Source: Rhizobium sp. BK251 (GTDB lineage Bacteria > Pseudomonadota > Alphaproteobacteria > Rhizobiales > Rhizobiaceae). From it: DNA of 64,000 bases. This document shows, one piece after another, positions 49,293 to 58,121 of this stretch (positions within the stretch are counted from its first letter, which is position 1; every line of letters starts with the position of its first letter). Under the pieces are notes generated by a model. The model did no database searches, was not told where the DNA came from, and saw nothing but the letters and a program-made list of their open reading frames with translations. The stretch is taken from the NCBI RefSeq assembly GCF_004345245.1, contig NZ_SLUQ01000006.1, positions 310,001 to 374,000 on the forward strand, in the 5' to 3' direction. The position numbers and the translations under genes are program-made.

Positions 49293-50312
49293 TCACTGCT
49301 CCTGGAAAATCTTCCTCCAGTCGTTTTTCATGCTGATGACGAGCCAGCCGTTCGTCATGGCTTCGTCGTATAGTTCCTGCGTGAAAGTGCCGACCTTGGT
49401 GTCGGGCAGCCCTTGCGCCGGACCATAGGCATATTCTCGCTCGGCATCGTCGTGCAGTACCAATACAGAGAGACGGGGCCCATCACCCGCTTCGGTATAT
49501 TCGAGCATCTCCTTGTCGCCGGTTGAGTTGCCAAAGGCGATGATCGGCTGCCGCCCGATCACCAGATGGATGCCCTCCGGCTTTCCGGCATTGTTGTCGT
49601 TCAAGAGAAGCTTGGGTTCTTTCGTCAGGAACGGCTTACCATCCTTGTCGTAGCTAAAGCTCGTTCCGCCGGCCGTTCCCACCACCTGCTCGGGGGGAAT
49701 GCCGTAAACCGCCTCGGCATACACCCGCACGAAGTCTTGGCCACCGCCCGTCACGATGTAGGTCTTGTATCCATTATCTCGCAGATAGCCGAGCACTTCC
49801 TTCATCGGCTGGTAGGCGAGGTCCGTGTAGGGCCGCTTCCAGCGCGGGTCCTTTGCTGATGCGATCCACTTTTGCACCTCGGCCTTGAACTCATCGACGC
49901 TCATGCCGGAAAGCGTGGCGGCCAGGACCTTCTCAAGTTCCGACAACGGCAAATTGGCTATTTTCTCGCGGTCGCCGGTCAGAATGGTCTTGAAGGGCTC
50001 GACCTCCTTGAGCATGGGCTTCTCGGCAACCAGAGCCGGCACCCGGTCCAGGCAGTAGATGACCTGGCTGTAAATCGGGTGCTCCACCCATAGCGTTCCG
50101 TCCTGGTCGAAGGTTGCTATCCTCGCTTCGGGCGGGACAAATGTCGGCTTTGTATTGTCGGTGGTCGCCTGCACGAACTCCACGATGGCCTGCTTCGTCA
50201 CGGTATCATTCCATGACAGCAACGGATCGGATTGCGCCCGCGCCGCCGCAACGGCGAACAACACCAGGACGCCTGTTGCAATCTGCCTGAGCAAAGCTCT
50301 CCGCGACACCAT
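49293..50312 (-). CDS. Periplasmic HAD-superfamily phosphatase, copy 1
   Basis: A 339-residue HAD hydrolase with a signal peptide (MVSRRALLRQIATGVLVLFAVAAARA). Motif 1 is TFDQDGTLWVEHP, the phosphatase DxDGT form, and YIVTGGGQDFVRVYA is motif 2. FGNSTGDKEMLEY is motif 4, with the expected Asp. It likely hydrolyses a phosphate ester in the periplasm; the substrate is unknown. A close paralogue is encoded at 54814. It lies downstream of the arylsulfatase gene on the same strand (89 nt apart). GGAGAG precedes the ATG. Confidence 0.85.
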   Translation of the reverse strand: MVSRRALLRQIATGVLVLFAVAAARAQSDPLLSWNDTVTKQAIVEFVQATTDNTKPTFVPPEARIATFDQDGTLWVEHPIYSQVIYCLDRVPALVAEKPMLKEVEPFKTILTGDREKIANLPLSELEKVLAATLSGMSVDEFKAEVQKWIASAKDPRWKRPYTDLAYQPMKEVLGYLRDNGYKTYIVTGGGQDFVRVYAEAVYGIPPEQVVGTAGGTSFSYDKDGKPFLTKEPKLLLNDNNAGKPEGIHLVIGRQPIIAFGNSTGDKEMLEYTEAGDGPRLSVLVLHDDAEREYAYGPAQGLPDTKVGTFTQELYDEAMTNGWLVISMKNDWRKIFQEQ

Positions 50313-50401
50313 GACACACTCTCCATTTTGATTGCGACAGAAGCGGACGCCACAAGGGCGTCCGTTCACCGTAGCATTTGAAGCACCTACTCGCCCGCGC
50401 C

Positions 50402-52105
50402 TCAGTCGTGTCCTGTCTTCATATCCCGGACCTGCTGCATGACCTGCTCAAGGTTATAACTGGCAGGGTCTTGAAGCGGCGGGAAGTTGATGTAGGTCTC
50501 GAGATGCTTCAACCACAGCTGCTGGCCTACGGGCAGGATGTTCCAATCATAGACATAGGCCGTCGATGGAGACGCGATCGCGCCCGCCATGCCAAACAAG
50601 GTCTTGATCTGCTGTCCGACCGAGGTCTCGAAAGGATCGCGCTTGATGTTGACGACCTGCGTCCATGAGTAGGGCATCACCCCGGCAATGAAACCAGCCG
50701 GATCGTCAGACACCATGGCGAAGTACATCTTCCAGTTCTTGTAGCGAACCGCCGACGGTTCCTTGCCGGAATAGTAAAGGAAAGAGTCGCGCGCGGACGG
50801 TGCCTTTCCTTCCAGGAAGTCGCGCTGGTCGATCCCGTCGAGCGTCGTTTTCACCACTCTCGGATATTTGCCCGCCTCGATCTCCTTTTTCAATCCGTCC
50901 CCTTTTGGGCCGCCAGCAATGTTCACGAACGTCGGCAGCCAGTCCAGTGACGCAAAGATGTCGTTCTTGACCGTTCCCGGTTCGATATGGCCCGGCCAGC
51001 GCACGACCAGCGGCGCTCGCATGCCTCCTTCCCAAGTGCTCAGCTTGCCGCCTTTGAACGGAGTGGTGCCACCATCGGGAAAGGTAATCGTCTCGGCGCC
51101 ATTGTCGGTGGTGAAGACGACGATGGTATTGTCGAGTTCGCCCATCTCCTCGAGCTTCTTCAGCACGTAGCCGATATTGTCGTCCATCTGTTTCATGCCG
51201 GCTTCATTGACGCCCCAGTCCTTGCCGCCCGGCTCGCCGACCATGTTCAGGTACTTGTCCGGCAACACCGTGGTGATGTGCATGCGCGCCGGGTTGTACC
51301 ACACGAAAAACGGTTTCTTGGTCTTCTCGGGATCGTTCCTGTCGAGGAAATCGATGACCTTGCCGGAGATCTCTTCGTCAATCGTCTTCGAGCGCTCGAG
51401 TGTCAGCGGACCTTCATCCTTGCAGGATTGATTTTCCGGAGTTCCGTCGGAGGATACGCACGCTAGCATCGGACGCGGCGGTGTCAGGCACGTTGTTGTC
51501 TTGGGATCGACCGCCGCAGGATTCTCGGTCAGTCCGGGGATCGGCGTATTCCTGCAAGGAGGTGCGATCCCTTGCTCTGTCGGCGTCTTGTTGATGTCAG
51601 GGAAGCTCACACCTTGCATGGCGTCGAGGTGATAAAGATAGCCCCAAAATTCCTGGAACCCGTGCGCGGTCGGCAGGGATTCTGTGGTATCACCGAGATG
51701 GTTCTTGCCGAACTCGCCTGTTGAGTAGCCGAGATCATTCAGGAACCGGGCGAGATGTGGTGTGCCGGCCCTTAGGTAGGACGGGCTTCCGGGAATCTCC
51801 GGCAGGACCATGCCAACCCGCACCGGCTGCATGCCCGTAATGAAGGCAGTACGACCAGCGGTGCAGCTTTGCTCGGCATAGTAGGTCATAAATTTCGCAC
51901 CTTCTTTGCCGATGCGATCGATGTTGGGCGTTTCGCCCACCATCAGGCCCTGATGGTAGATGCTCGGCTGCATCCAGCCGATGTCGTCGCCCATGATGAA
52001 CAGGATATTGGGCTTGGCCTCCTGCGCGTGTATTGTCGCCGTACTCGCCATAAGGCTGCCCGCGACCGCGACCGCTGCTGTCATGAACTTTACTGTCCGT
52101 CTCAT
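50402..52105 (-). CDS. Exported arylsulfatase (CTAGR-type)
   Basis: A 567-residue sulfatase with a signal peptide ending TIHAQ. The active-site motif is QSCTAGRTAF with Cys81 as the residue converted to formylglycine; Ala replaces the Pro of the usual C-x-P-S-R. The metal site motifs NILFIMGDDIGW, GKNHLGD and TTDNGAET are all present. It should release sulfate from sulfate esters in the periplasm. The ATG at 52105 has a GGGAGGG site; the upstream nine residues are not accepted. It is followed by the HAD and Gly-rich genes, and a conserved element lies about 230 nt upstream. Confidence 0.9.
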   Translation of the reverse strand: MRRTVKFMTAAVAVAGSLMASTATIHAQEAKPNILFIMGDDIGWMQPSIYHQGLMVGETPNIDRIGKEGAKFMTYYAEQSCTAGRTAFITGMQPVRVGMVLPEIPGSPSYLRAGTPHLARFLNDLGYSTGEFGKNHLGDTTESLPTAHGFQEFWGYLYHLDAMQGVSFPDINKTPTEQGIAPPCRNTPIPGLTENPAAVDPKTTTCLTPPRPMLACVSSDGTPENQSCKDEGPLTLERSKTIDEEISGKVIDFLDRNDPEKTKKPFFVWYNPARMHITTVLPDKYLNMVGEPGGKDWGVNEAGMKQMDDNIGYVLKKLEEMGELDNTIVVFTTDNGAETITFPDGGTTPFKGGKLSTWEGGMRAPLVVRWPGHIEPGTVKNDIFASLDWLPTFVNIAGGPKGDGLKKEIEAGKYPRVVKTTLDGIDQRDFLEGKAPSARDSFLYYSGKEPSAVRYKNWKMYFAMVSDDPAGFIAGVMPYSWTQVVNIKRDPFETSVGQQIKTLFGMAGAIASPSTAYVYDWNILPVGQQLWLKHLETYINFPPLQDPASYNLEQVMQQVRDMKTGHD

Positions 52106-52458
52106 GTTTGTCCCCTCCCTGAAGGGGGCCATCTCAAGGATGGCCGAGGTTGGCTTGAAGGCGAGTCAAAGAAAAACGCTGTCGGATCAGGAGATGACCA
52201 GTTCGGCAATCTGCGTGGCACGTCAGTCTCGAAGTATTCGGATACGCGCTTCGCGTCCGAGATACTGACCGATGACGTGCGGATGGAGATCGCTCTCCTC
52301 CAATCGCAACTCTAACTTCACTTTGTTCAAAGCGATATTGCCCTTTGGGGCAGTTGCATGCCCCAGTGTGGACGATGCCGCGTTTTGGCGTCCGGCCAGT
52401 ATTACCGGAGTTCCGAGCGACAGCGGAGACGGCAGAAATGCCGACCTTCAACGCGCCG
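52106..52458. other. Long leader of the arylsulfatase gene
   Basis: Some 350 bp without a gene between the arylsulfatase start and the stop of the membrane protein gene. Frames on the plus strand are shadows. It contains the element at 52333-52353 and a GGGGCA-N6-TGCCCC repeat directly beside it; otherwise I see nothing. Confidence 0.5.
52333..52353. promoter_or_regulatory. Conserved element with TGCCC-N4-GGGCA inverted repeat (site A)
   Basis: TATTGCCCTTTGGGGCA carries TGCCC-TTTG-GGGCA, a perfect 5+5 inverted repeat. Nineteen of 21 bases match the sequence at 56027-56047. It lies about 228 nt before the arylsulfatase ATG (minus strand). Adjacent GGGGCA-GTTGCA-TGCCCC (52347-52364) adds a third half-site. 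Confidence 0.65.
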
Positions 52459-53118
52459 CTACGGCAGTACGTTGACCGCGCGTGCCGCCACGATGACGAG
52501 GGTCAACAGCGAAATCGTGCTTTCGAGCGTCATCAGCATCTTCGCCCGCCTGCTAAGCGGCATCACGTCGGTCGGACTGAAGGCAGTCGCCGTATTGAAC
52601 GCAAGGGACATATAGTCGAGATACCGCGGTCGCCAGTCCACAGGCGTGACCTCCGGAACCGTCGTTTGCGGAAAGAGCCAGTCATGTGGCGCACCGGTTC
52701 CGCGCAGCCGAGCTGAGGGGCCGCCCCGATCGATCTGCCAGTAAAGCAGGGAAAAAGTGAGTACGTTGGTGAGCCATATCGCGAGCGATGATGAAAGCAG
52801 CGAAATCGACCGCACCTCCGGCGGACGAAGCGTGATCATGCCAATCATATCCGCCAGTTCCGCCGCCGTGTTGACCGCATAGACTGCGGCAAGCACCATG
52901 ATCGCTGTTCGCTCGACCCACAGCCAGAAGGCCTTGTCCGTCGCCAGCATCACGGCAATCATCGGCAGGACGCCCACAAGAACGACTCCGTAGGCCACCC
53001 ATTCCGGCATTATATAGACGTGATGGGGCAGAACCTTCAGCACGCCGAACACGACAAGAATGGAAAGTACGGGGGCCCAACGACGTTCGTCACGGCTTGC
53101 CTGGGCTGTATCGCTCAT
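52459..53118 (-). CDS. Integral membrane protein (DUF1345-like or channel-like)
   Basis: A 219-residue membrane protein with about five hydrophobic helices. The last two, around RYLDYMSLAFNTATAFSPTDV and TLESTISLLTLVIVAARAVNVL, resemble the pore-loop-like end of DUF1345 or Ion_trans_2-type proteins. A typical TxGYG filter is not seen, so channel function is unproved. The ATG at 53118 follows GGGGGAG; the frame is open upstream to 53322 but that part is unconvincing. It lies between the arylsulfatase leader and the DUF2721 gene, divergent from the latter. Confidence 0.7.
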   Translation of the reverse strand: MSDTAQASRDERRWAPVLSILVVFGVLKVLPHHVYIMPEWVAYGVVLVGVLPMIAVMLATDKAFWLWVERTAIMVLAAVYAVNTAAELADMIGMITLRPPEVRSISLLSSSLAIWLTNVLTFSLLYWQIDRGGPSARLRGTGAPHDWLFPQTTVPEVTPVDWRPRYLDYMSLAFNTATAFSPTDVMPLSRRAKMLMTLESTISLLTLVIVAARAVNVLP

Positions 53119-53421
53119 GGTGCTCCCCCAGTTCCGACTTCTGGACGCATTTTCCCGGCTCGGAACCGGGGCTGCAGCATCGATCAAGTGAGACACCGAC
53201 CCAAACAAAGGAACATTCACTTCGTCCATAGCGGGGTGGGCAGTGCGCACCATCCGATGAAAGACATTCAAGAGGCCGCTCAAGTACATTTCCAGCCTAA
53301 TATTGTCTTGCCCATGTAACAAGCTCCTCCCGCTAAGTTCGATTTGCTCCAGCGGCCAATCAGTGGCATGCTCAGATCGGCAAAATCGTTGCAGTAAGTG
53401 TAATCGCGTTCGAGATCCCCC
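53119..53421. other. Divergent intergenic region without a supported gene
   Basis: About 300 bp between the membrane-protein gene and the DUF2721 gene. It contains ATATTGTC at about 53299-53306, reminiscent of the start of the shared element, but the inverted-repeat half is missing. Promoters for both genes are expected here. Confidence 0.45.
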
Positions 53422-53850
53422 ATGATGTCAGTCGATGCCGACCAACTTTCGACCATGATTTCCCATGCAATCGCGCCGGCATTCCTGCTCAGCGCTATCG
53501 CGGCCCTGGTATCGATCCTGATCAATCGGATGGCCGATGTCACCGAGCGGATTCGCACGCTCAACCAGATAAGCGAAAGCGATGCGGAGCGTGCGTGGCT
53601 GAAGGCCGACACAGCGCGCCTGCAGAAGCGTGAAAGACTGCTGAACAGCGCCCTGCACATGGGCGTCATTGGCGGCATCGGTATCACCTGCCTCCTGCTG
53701 CTGGGGTTCGTGGTCGCTTTCTTCGGCTATCGCCATGAGCCGGGCGCCGCATTGCTGTTTGTCGTGGCCCTGTGCTTCCTGCTTGCGTCCCTGTTTCGGT
53801 TTTTGCAGGACGTAAGACTGTCCCTCAGCGAACACGACCATCACCGCTAA
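53422..53850 (+). CDS. DUF2721 membrane protein
   Basis: A 142-residue membrane protein with three hydrophobic segments. The family pattern is clear: MISHAIAPAFLLSAIAALVSILINRMADVTERIR, then a cytosolic helix rich in Arg/Lys/Glu, then GVIGGIGITCLLLLGFVVAFFG and FVVALCFLLASLFRFL. DUF2721 proteins have unknown roles. Two ATGs (53422 and 53425) are equivalent. It is the only plus-strand gene between the two copies of the HAD/Gly-rich module. Confidence 0.85.
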   Translation: MMSVDADQLSTMISHAIAPAFLLSAIAALVSILINRMADVTERIRTLNQISESDAERAWLKADTARLQKRERLLNSALHMGVIGGIGITCLLLLGFVVAFFGYRHEPGAALLFVVALCFLLASLFRFLQDVRLSLSEHDHHR

Positions 53851-53904
53851 CGATGACCGAACTCCCGCGAAGGCTACCGTTTGCGGACCGGAAAGCCTCG
53901 TTGA

Positions 53905-54717
53905 TCAATAGCAGGACGGTAACGGATAGGTGCCGCATTCCGGGAAGGCGTTGAAGGCACCGTAGTAGGGATAGTAGTAGGGGTTGTAGTAGGGACGGAC
54001 TGCTGCGGCCCCGACCGCTGCACCAACTGCCGCTCCCGCGACGACCGGAGCGCCACGATACCATGCGCCGTGGTAGACAGGCGCGTGCCAGTAGGTGCCT
54101 CCGACATGGGCGAAGTCATCGTCGCCGACACGTGCGTAGCTTCCATGGAAATCGCCTGCGGAAAAATCTCCGCCACGGAACCCGCCCCCCGCAAAACCGC
54201 CTCCGCCGAAGCTGCCGCCGAAATGATCGATGAAGACCGCAGCAGGCCCGGCGACCCCGCTCAGGCTCCCTTCCAGAACGGCAACGTCGAACGTGAGCGT
54301 ATTGCCGTCCAGCTTCGGCGTTTTCAGAGTCACGACGGCGTCGCTCACGTCAGATCCGTCGCCACCCAGCACCGACACCGTTGCATTGGGGGGATCGACG
54401 GCGAAATTGTTCTTGCCTTCGTCCCACTGCATGATGAACTGTTCGGTGGTGACATGCCCGGCGGCCCGCACGGGCCGATCAGCAAAGACGATCGAATTTG
54501 CCGACACGCCGGTCAGGACCAGCTTGCCGTTCTCGATCTTCGCGCCCGCTGAATTGATGACGGCAAGCGACGGAACCGGACCGGTTGGGGTGACTTGCCC
54601 GATGGTCTTTTCCAAGGGCACGTGCGGCTTCTTGGCCGCATCTTGCGCAAGGGTGGCCGTGGCCGCCAATATGAGACCGCCGGTAATGATAAAAGTGGTG
54701 AAACGGTCGATGTTCAT
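53905..54717 (-). CDS. Glycine-rich exported protein, copy 2
   Basis: A 270-residue paralogue of the product of the gene at 48188. The signal peptide (MNIDRFTTFIITGGLILAATATLA) is followed by the same blocks: KPHVPLEKTIGQVTPTGPVPS, VSANSIVFADRPVRAAGHVTTEQF, a shorter Gly/Phe-rich tract (GGSFGGGGFAGGGF) and YWHAPVYHGAWY, with PYYNPYYYPYYGAF and the shared terminal CGTYPLPSCY. A Val/Ala/Gly stretch near the end (VVAGAAVGAAVGAAA) could form a hydrophobic segment. It lies downstream of the HAD copy 2 gene with a 96-nt gap. Confidence 0.8.
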   Translation of the reverse strand: MNIDRFTTFIITGGLILAATATLAQDAAKKPHVPLEKTIGQVTPTGPVPSLAVINSAGAKIENGKLVLTGVSANSIVFADRPVRAAGHVTTEQFIMQWDEGKNNFAVDPPNATVSVLGGDGSDVSDAVVTLKTPKLDGNTLTFDVAVLEGSLSGVAGPAAVFIDHFGGSFGGGGFAGGGFRGGDFSAGDFHGSYARVGDDDFAHVGGTYWHAPVYHGAWYRGAPVVAGAAVGAAVGAAAVRPYYNPYYYPYYGAFNAFPECGTYPLPSCY

Positions 54718-54813
54718 CGTGAATGCCCTTCGGGTTTGGGACAGGTAGAAGGCCCTCTGCCATCTATCGTCATCGCATGATCTGAATGAACGTAGGCCAG
54801 GAGCTGACACCGC

Positions 54814-55815
54814 CTAGTCCGGGAAGATCTTTCTCCAGTCTGCTTTCATGTCTACAACCGTCCAGCCATTCATCGGCGCGAGGTCGAGTGCCTTGTCGAG
54901 CCGCCCGAATTCGGTGTCACGATCGTAGGCATATTCACGTTCCGCGTCGGTGTGGTGAACGATCAGGCCGAAGCGCGCCGGCGCACCCGCCAGTGTCGTC
55001 CATTGCAACATCTCCAGATCGCCGTCGGAATTGCCGAAGGCGGCAAGCGGTCGGCGGCCGATATATTGGTTGATCCCGACCGGCTTGCCCGCCTTGTCAT
55101 CAATGAAGTTGATCTCCGGCAGACGATACAGGATCGGCGTATCGGCACTCATCCTGAACTCGGTCTTGATGGACGAGCCGATAACCTGCTCGGGGGGGAT
55201 GCCGTAGACCCGCTCGGTCCATGGCCGCATGAACTCGATGCCGCCGCCGGAAACGATATAGGTCTTGAAGCCGTTTGCCCGCAGATAGGTCTGCAGTTCG
55301 AGCATCGGCTGGTAGACCAGTTCGGTGTAGGGACGCTTGAAGCGCGGATGGCGCGCCGTTGAAATCCAATCGGAGACGATCTTCTGAAACTCGTCTGTGG
55401 TCATTCCCGCATGGGTGGCCATCATGATTTCCATGAGACCCTTTTCGCCCGATGCGGCAAGTGCCTTCATGTCGCCCTCAAGCACTGCCTTGAACGGCTG
55501 CTTGTCCTTCAATTCCGGATGGGCCGGAACCACTGCCTTCACGCGGTCGAGGGCGAAGGCGAGCTGAGTGTAGATCGGGTGCTCGACCCACAGCGTGCCG
55601 TCGTTGTCGAATACGGCAATGCGCTCTGGTTCGGGGACGAACTCGGGCGAATTTTCCTTGGTCACCTTCTCGACGAAGGCGATGATTGCCGCCTTGGGTG
55701 CGGTGTCGTTCCAGGAAGGCAGCGGATCGGTCTGTGCCAGCACGGAAACCGCAAAGAGCAGCAGGGCTGCCGCTGCCAGAGAAATGCATCGAGAAACATA
55801 GGCCAGTGCGCTCAT
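54814..55815 (-). CDS. Periplasmic HAD-superfamily phosphatase, copy 2
   Basis: A 333-residue paralogue of the product of the gene at 49293, with a signal peptide (SRCISLAAAALLLFAVSVLA) and the same motifs: AVFDNDGTLWVEHP, YIVSGGGIEFMRPW and FGNSDGDLEMLQW. The C-terminus, MNGWTVVDMKADWRKIFPD, closely follows that of copy 1 (MTNGWLVISMKNDWRKIF). GGGAGGATTTCA precedes the ATG at 55815. The element at 56027-56047 lies about 212 nt upstream, in the divergent region shared with the histidine kinase gene. Confidence 0.85.
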   Translation of the reverse strand: MSALAYVSRCISLAAAALLLFAVSVLAQTDPLPSWNDTAPKAAIIAFVEKVTKENSPEFVPEPERIAVFDNDGTLWVEHPIYTQLAFALDRVKAVVPAHPELKDKQPFKAVLEGDMKALAASGEKGLMEIMMATHAGMTTDEFQKIVSDWISTARHPRFKRPYTELVYQPMLELQTYLRANGFKTYIVSGGGIEFMRPWTERVYGIPPEQVIGSSIKTEFRMSADTPILYRLPEINFIDDKAGKPVGINQYIGRRPLAAFGNSDGDLEMLQWTTLAGAPARFGLIVHHTDAEREYAYDRDTEFGRLDKALDLAPMNGWTVVDMKADWRKIFPD

Positions 55816-56237
55816 TGAAATCCTCCCGTTGGAAAGGCCGCGGCCCGCTCGGTTCGGTTCCGATTGGCATCGGAAGGTCTGCGCCCCATGGCGAGGTGAT
55901 CGACGCACAGGAAACATGCCGGAACATCGCTCATCCGCCGCCCAGTGAATTTGCCGTGGCCACGCCATCACCTCGCTGCGCGAAGGCTACTCCTCGCATG
56001 TAAGCCTAGTCAGGAACTCGCCCGAGCGGTATTGTCCTTTGGGGCAGGAGCGCATCGGCGAAGCATTGCCGACCAGGGCATCGCGATTGGGTGTGGAGGC
56101 TGGACACGCGGCAGAGCGATCTTGATGCGGAGGAACGGTCCTACTCTTGAGACCGGTGAACCCCGACGGGAAATCGCTCAAGCCGCAACGCCTGCCCCGA
56201 AATGCATAGACGGTGAACGGCGCAGGGGACGTTCAAT
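55816..56237. other. Divergent region between HAD copy 2 and the histidine kinase
   Basis: About 420 bp without a gene. It holds site B (56027-56047). The promoters of both the HAD copy 2 gene and the histidine kinase gene must lie here. Other frames are shadows. Confidence 0.5.
56027..56047. promoter_or_regulatory. Conserved element with TGTCC-N4-GGGCA inverted repeat (site B)
   Basis: TATTGTCCTTTGGGGCA differs from site A at only two of 21 positions; the arms are TGTCC and GGGCA (one mismatch) around TTTG. It is about 212 nt before the HAD copy 2 start and 190 nt before the kinase start. Same orientation and similar distance as site A relative to its minus-strand gene. Confidence 0.65.
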
Positions 56238-58121
56238 ATGGTTCGTGCATCCGGGAATCCATCGGGCCAGGCCATCCGGACTGCTTCAGGATTCATCTGC
56301 CTTCTGTTGTTCGCGATCCTGATGAACGCCGGACCTTGCTCGGCCGAGCCGCTTGCTCGCGTCCCGCGCATCCTCATCCTCTATCCCTACGACGAGAGGA
56401 TTCCCGCCACTGCGGTTGGGGGCGAGGCTGTGCGCAAACGGCTGCTCCAGGCCACCGACGGGAAAGTCGATCTGTTTTCGGAGTTTCTTGATCTCTCCCG
56501 ATTTCCCGAGAAGGTGCATATTGACCGGACGGCGCGGTATCTCAGCGAGAAATACGCTACTCGGCGTCCGGATGTGGTGATTGCACTCGGTGAGGAGGCA
56601 ACCGACTTTATCGCAAGGAACCGCAATGAAATTGCTCGGAACGCGAAAATCGTCTTCTGCGGTCTTGGCGGTACGGATGCCGCGGGCATGAGCCTGCCAA
56701 GCGACGTGGTCGGTGCCTTCAGCGAGTTTGATATCGCAAAGACGCTCACAATGGCGCGCGGGCTGCAGCCGAATGCCCGAGATCTGTTTGTCGTCGGCGG
56801 CTCCTCGGACTTTGACCGCTCCTGGCTGGCCACGGCGCGCAGGGATCTACCCGGCCCCGCAACCGGCCTCAGGACGACCTATCTCGAGGATCTGACCATC
56901 GACGAATTCGAGGACCGCGTCTCTCGGGTCCCGGAAGCAAGCATCATACTAGTCCTGACCGTTTTCAGCGACAGCAGTGGCCGAAACTTCATTCCTCAAA
57001 ACGCGCTCCAACGAATTGCCGCGAAGGCGAGCGCTCCGGTCTACGGGCCCTACTCGACATACGTCGGACAGGGGGCCGTCGGTGGCAATACCGTCACCTT
57101 CGAGTCTGTTGGAATGGCTGCCGCCGAATTGGCCGTCGACGCGATCGCCGGAAAACAGATCGCGAATGTCAATGTGCCGCAAACCTATATCGCCGATGCG
57201 AGACAGTTGAAGCGTTGGGGATTGGCGGAAAGCAACCTACCTGCCGGCACCGTCGAGAGTTTCAAGGAACCGTCCATCTGGAAGCAATATTGGCCGGCGA
57301 TCATCGGCATTATCGCCGCGTTCGCGCTTCAGGGCGCGATCATCACCGGGCTGCTCCTCGAGCGGCGGCGGCGCCGGTACGCCGAGCACAATGCACGACT
57401 TCGCCTGCTCGAGTTGGTGCATCTGAACCAATCGGCAACGGCGGGAGCGCTGTCGGCGTCCATCGCCCATGAACTGAACCAGCCGCTTGGCGCGATCCGC
57501 AGCAATGTCGAGACCGCCGAAGTGCTGCTTCAGCGAGAACATCCGGATATCAACCTCATCCAGCAGATTCTTGTCGACATCCGCGACGACGATCAGCGGG
57601 CCAGCGACATTATCATCCGGCTGAGAGGGCTGCTGAAAAAGCGAAGCGAGATCGACCTGCAGGAATTCGACCTGAACGACGTGATCAAAAGCGCGATCCA
57701 GATCCTTCACGCAGAAGCCGAGCAAAAGAACGTTCTGGTCAGTTCCACCGAACCGGCACGAGAGCTTCCGGTGCGGGCCGACAAGGTACATGTGCAGCAG
57801 GTCATTCTCAATCTCGCCACCAATGCAATGGACGCCATGCTTGATGCGACAACAACAGAGCGAAAGCTCGTCTTCGAGACGACACTGATAGAGAACTCCA
57901 AGGTCGAGCTGTCGATCTCCGATACCGGCCGCGGCATTCCGAGCGATCAGCTCGACAGTGTTTTCCGTGCGTTTTACACCACCAAGCCCTCAGGTACCGG
58001 GCTTGGGCTTTCCATCGCCCGGGCGATAGTCGAAACCTATGGCGGGAACATATGGGCGGACAATCGGGCCGAAGGCGGCGCTGTGTTCCGCTTCGTCCTG
58101 CCGCTTGCGCAACGTGGATGA
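56238..58121 (+). CDS. Sensor histidine kinase with periplasmic ABC-substrate-binding-like domain
   Basis: A 627-residue membrane kinase. An N-terminal signal/anchor segment leads into a periplasmic ABC_sub_bind-like domain of about 300 residues (RVPRILILYPYDERIP, then RPDVVIALGEEATDF and VYGPYSTYVGQGAVGG). One helix (YWPAIIGIIAAFALQGAIITGLLL) precedes the kinase: H-box SIAHELNQPLGAIRSN with His411, N-box NLATNAMDAM, G1 DTGRGIP and G2 GTGLGLSIARAIVE. The TGA overlaps the ATG of the response regulator gene. It may sense a small molecule directly through the solute-binding-like domain. Confidence 0.9.
   Translation: MVRASGNPSGQAIRTASGFICLLLFAILMNAGPCSAEPLARVPRILILYPYDERIPATAVGGEAVRKRLLQATDGKVDLFSEFLDLSRFPEKVHIDRTARYLSEKYATRRPDVVIALGEEATDFIARNRNEIARNAKIVFCGLGGTDAAGMSLPSDVVGAFSEFDIAKTLTMARGLQPNARDLFVVGGSSDFDRSWLATARRDLPGPATGLRTTYLEDLTIDEFEDRVSRVPEASIILVLTVFSDSSGRNFIPQNALQRIAAKASAPVYGPYSTYVGQGAVGGNTVTFESVGMAAAELAVDAIAGKQIANVNVPQTYIADARQLKRWGLAESNLPAGTVESFKEPSIWKQYWPAIIGIIAAFALQGAIITGLLLERRRRRYAEHNARLRLLELVHLNQSATAGALSASIAHELNQPLGAIRSNVETAEVLLQREHPDINLIQQILVDIRDDDQRASDIIIRLRGLLKKRSEIDLQEFDLNDVIKSAIQILHAEAEQKNVLVSSTEPARELPVRADKVHVQQVILNLATNAMDAMLDATTTERKLVFETTLIENSKVELSISDTGRGIPSDQLDSVFRAFYTTKPSGTGLGLSIARAIVETYGGNIWADNRAEGGAVFRFVLPLAQRG

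Noticed and set aside
53299..53306. ATATTGTC upstream of the membrane-protein gene at 53118, resembling part of site B
   Set aside because: Only the first eight bases match; no inverted repeat follows. A degenerate third site is possible but not supported.
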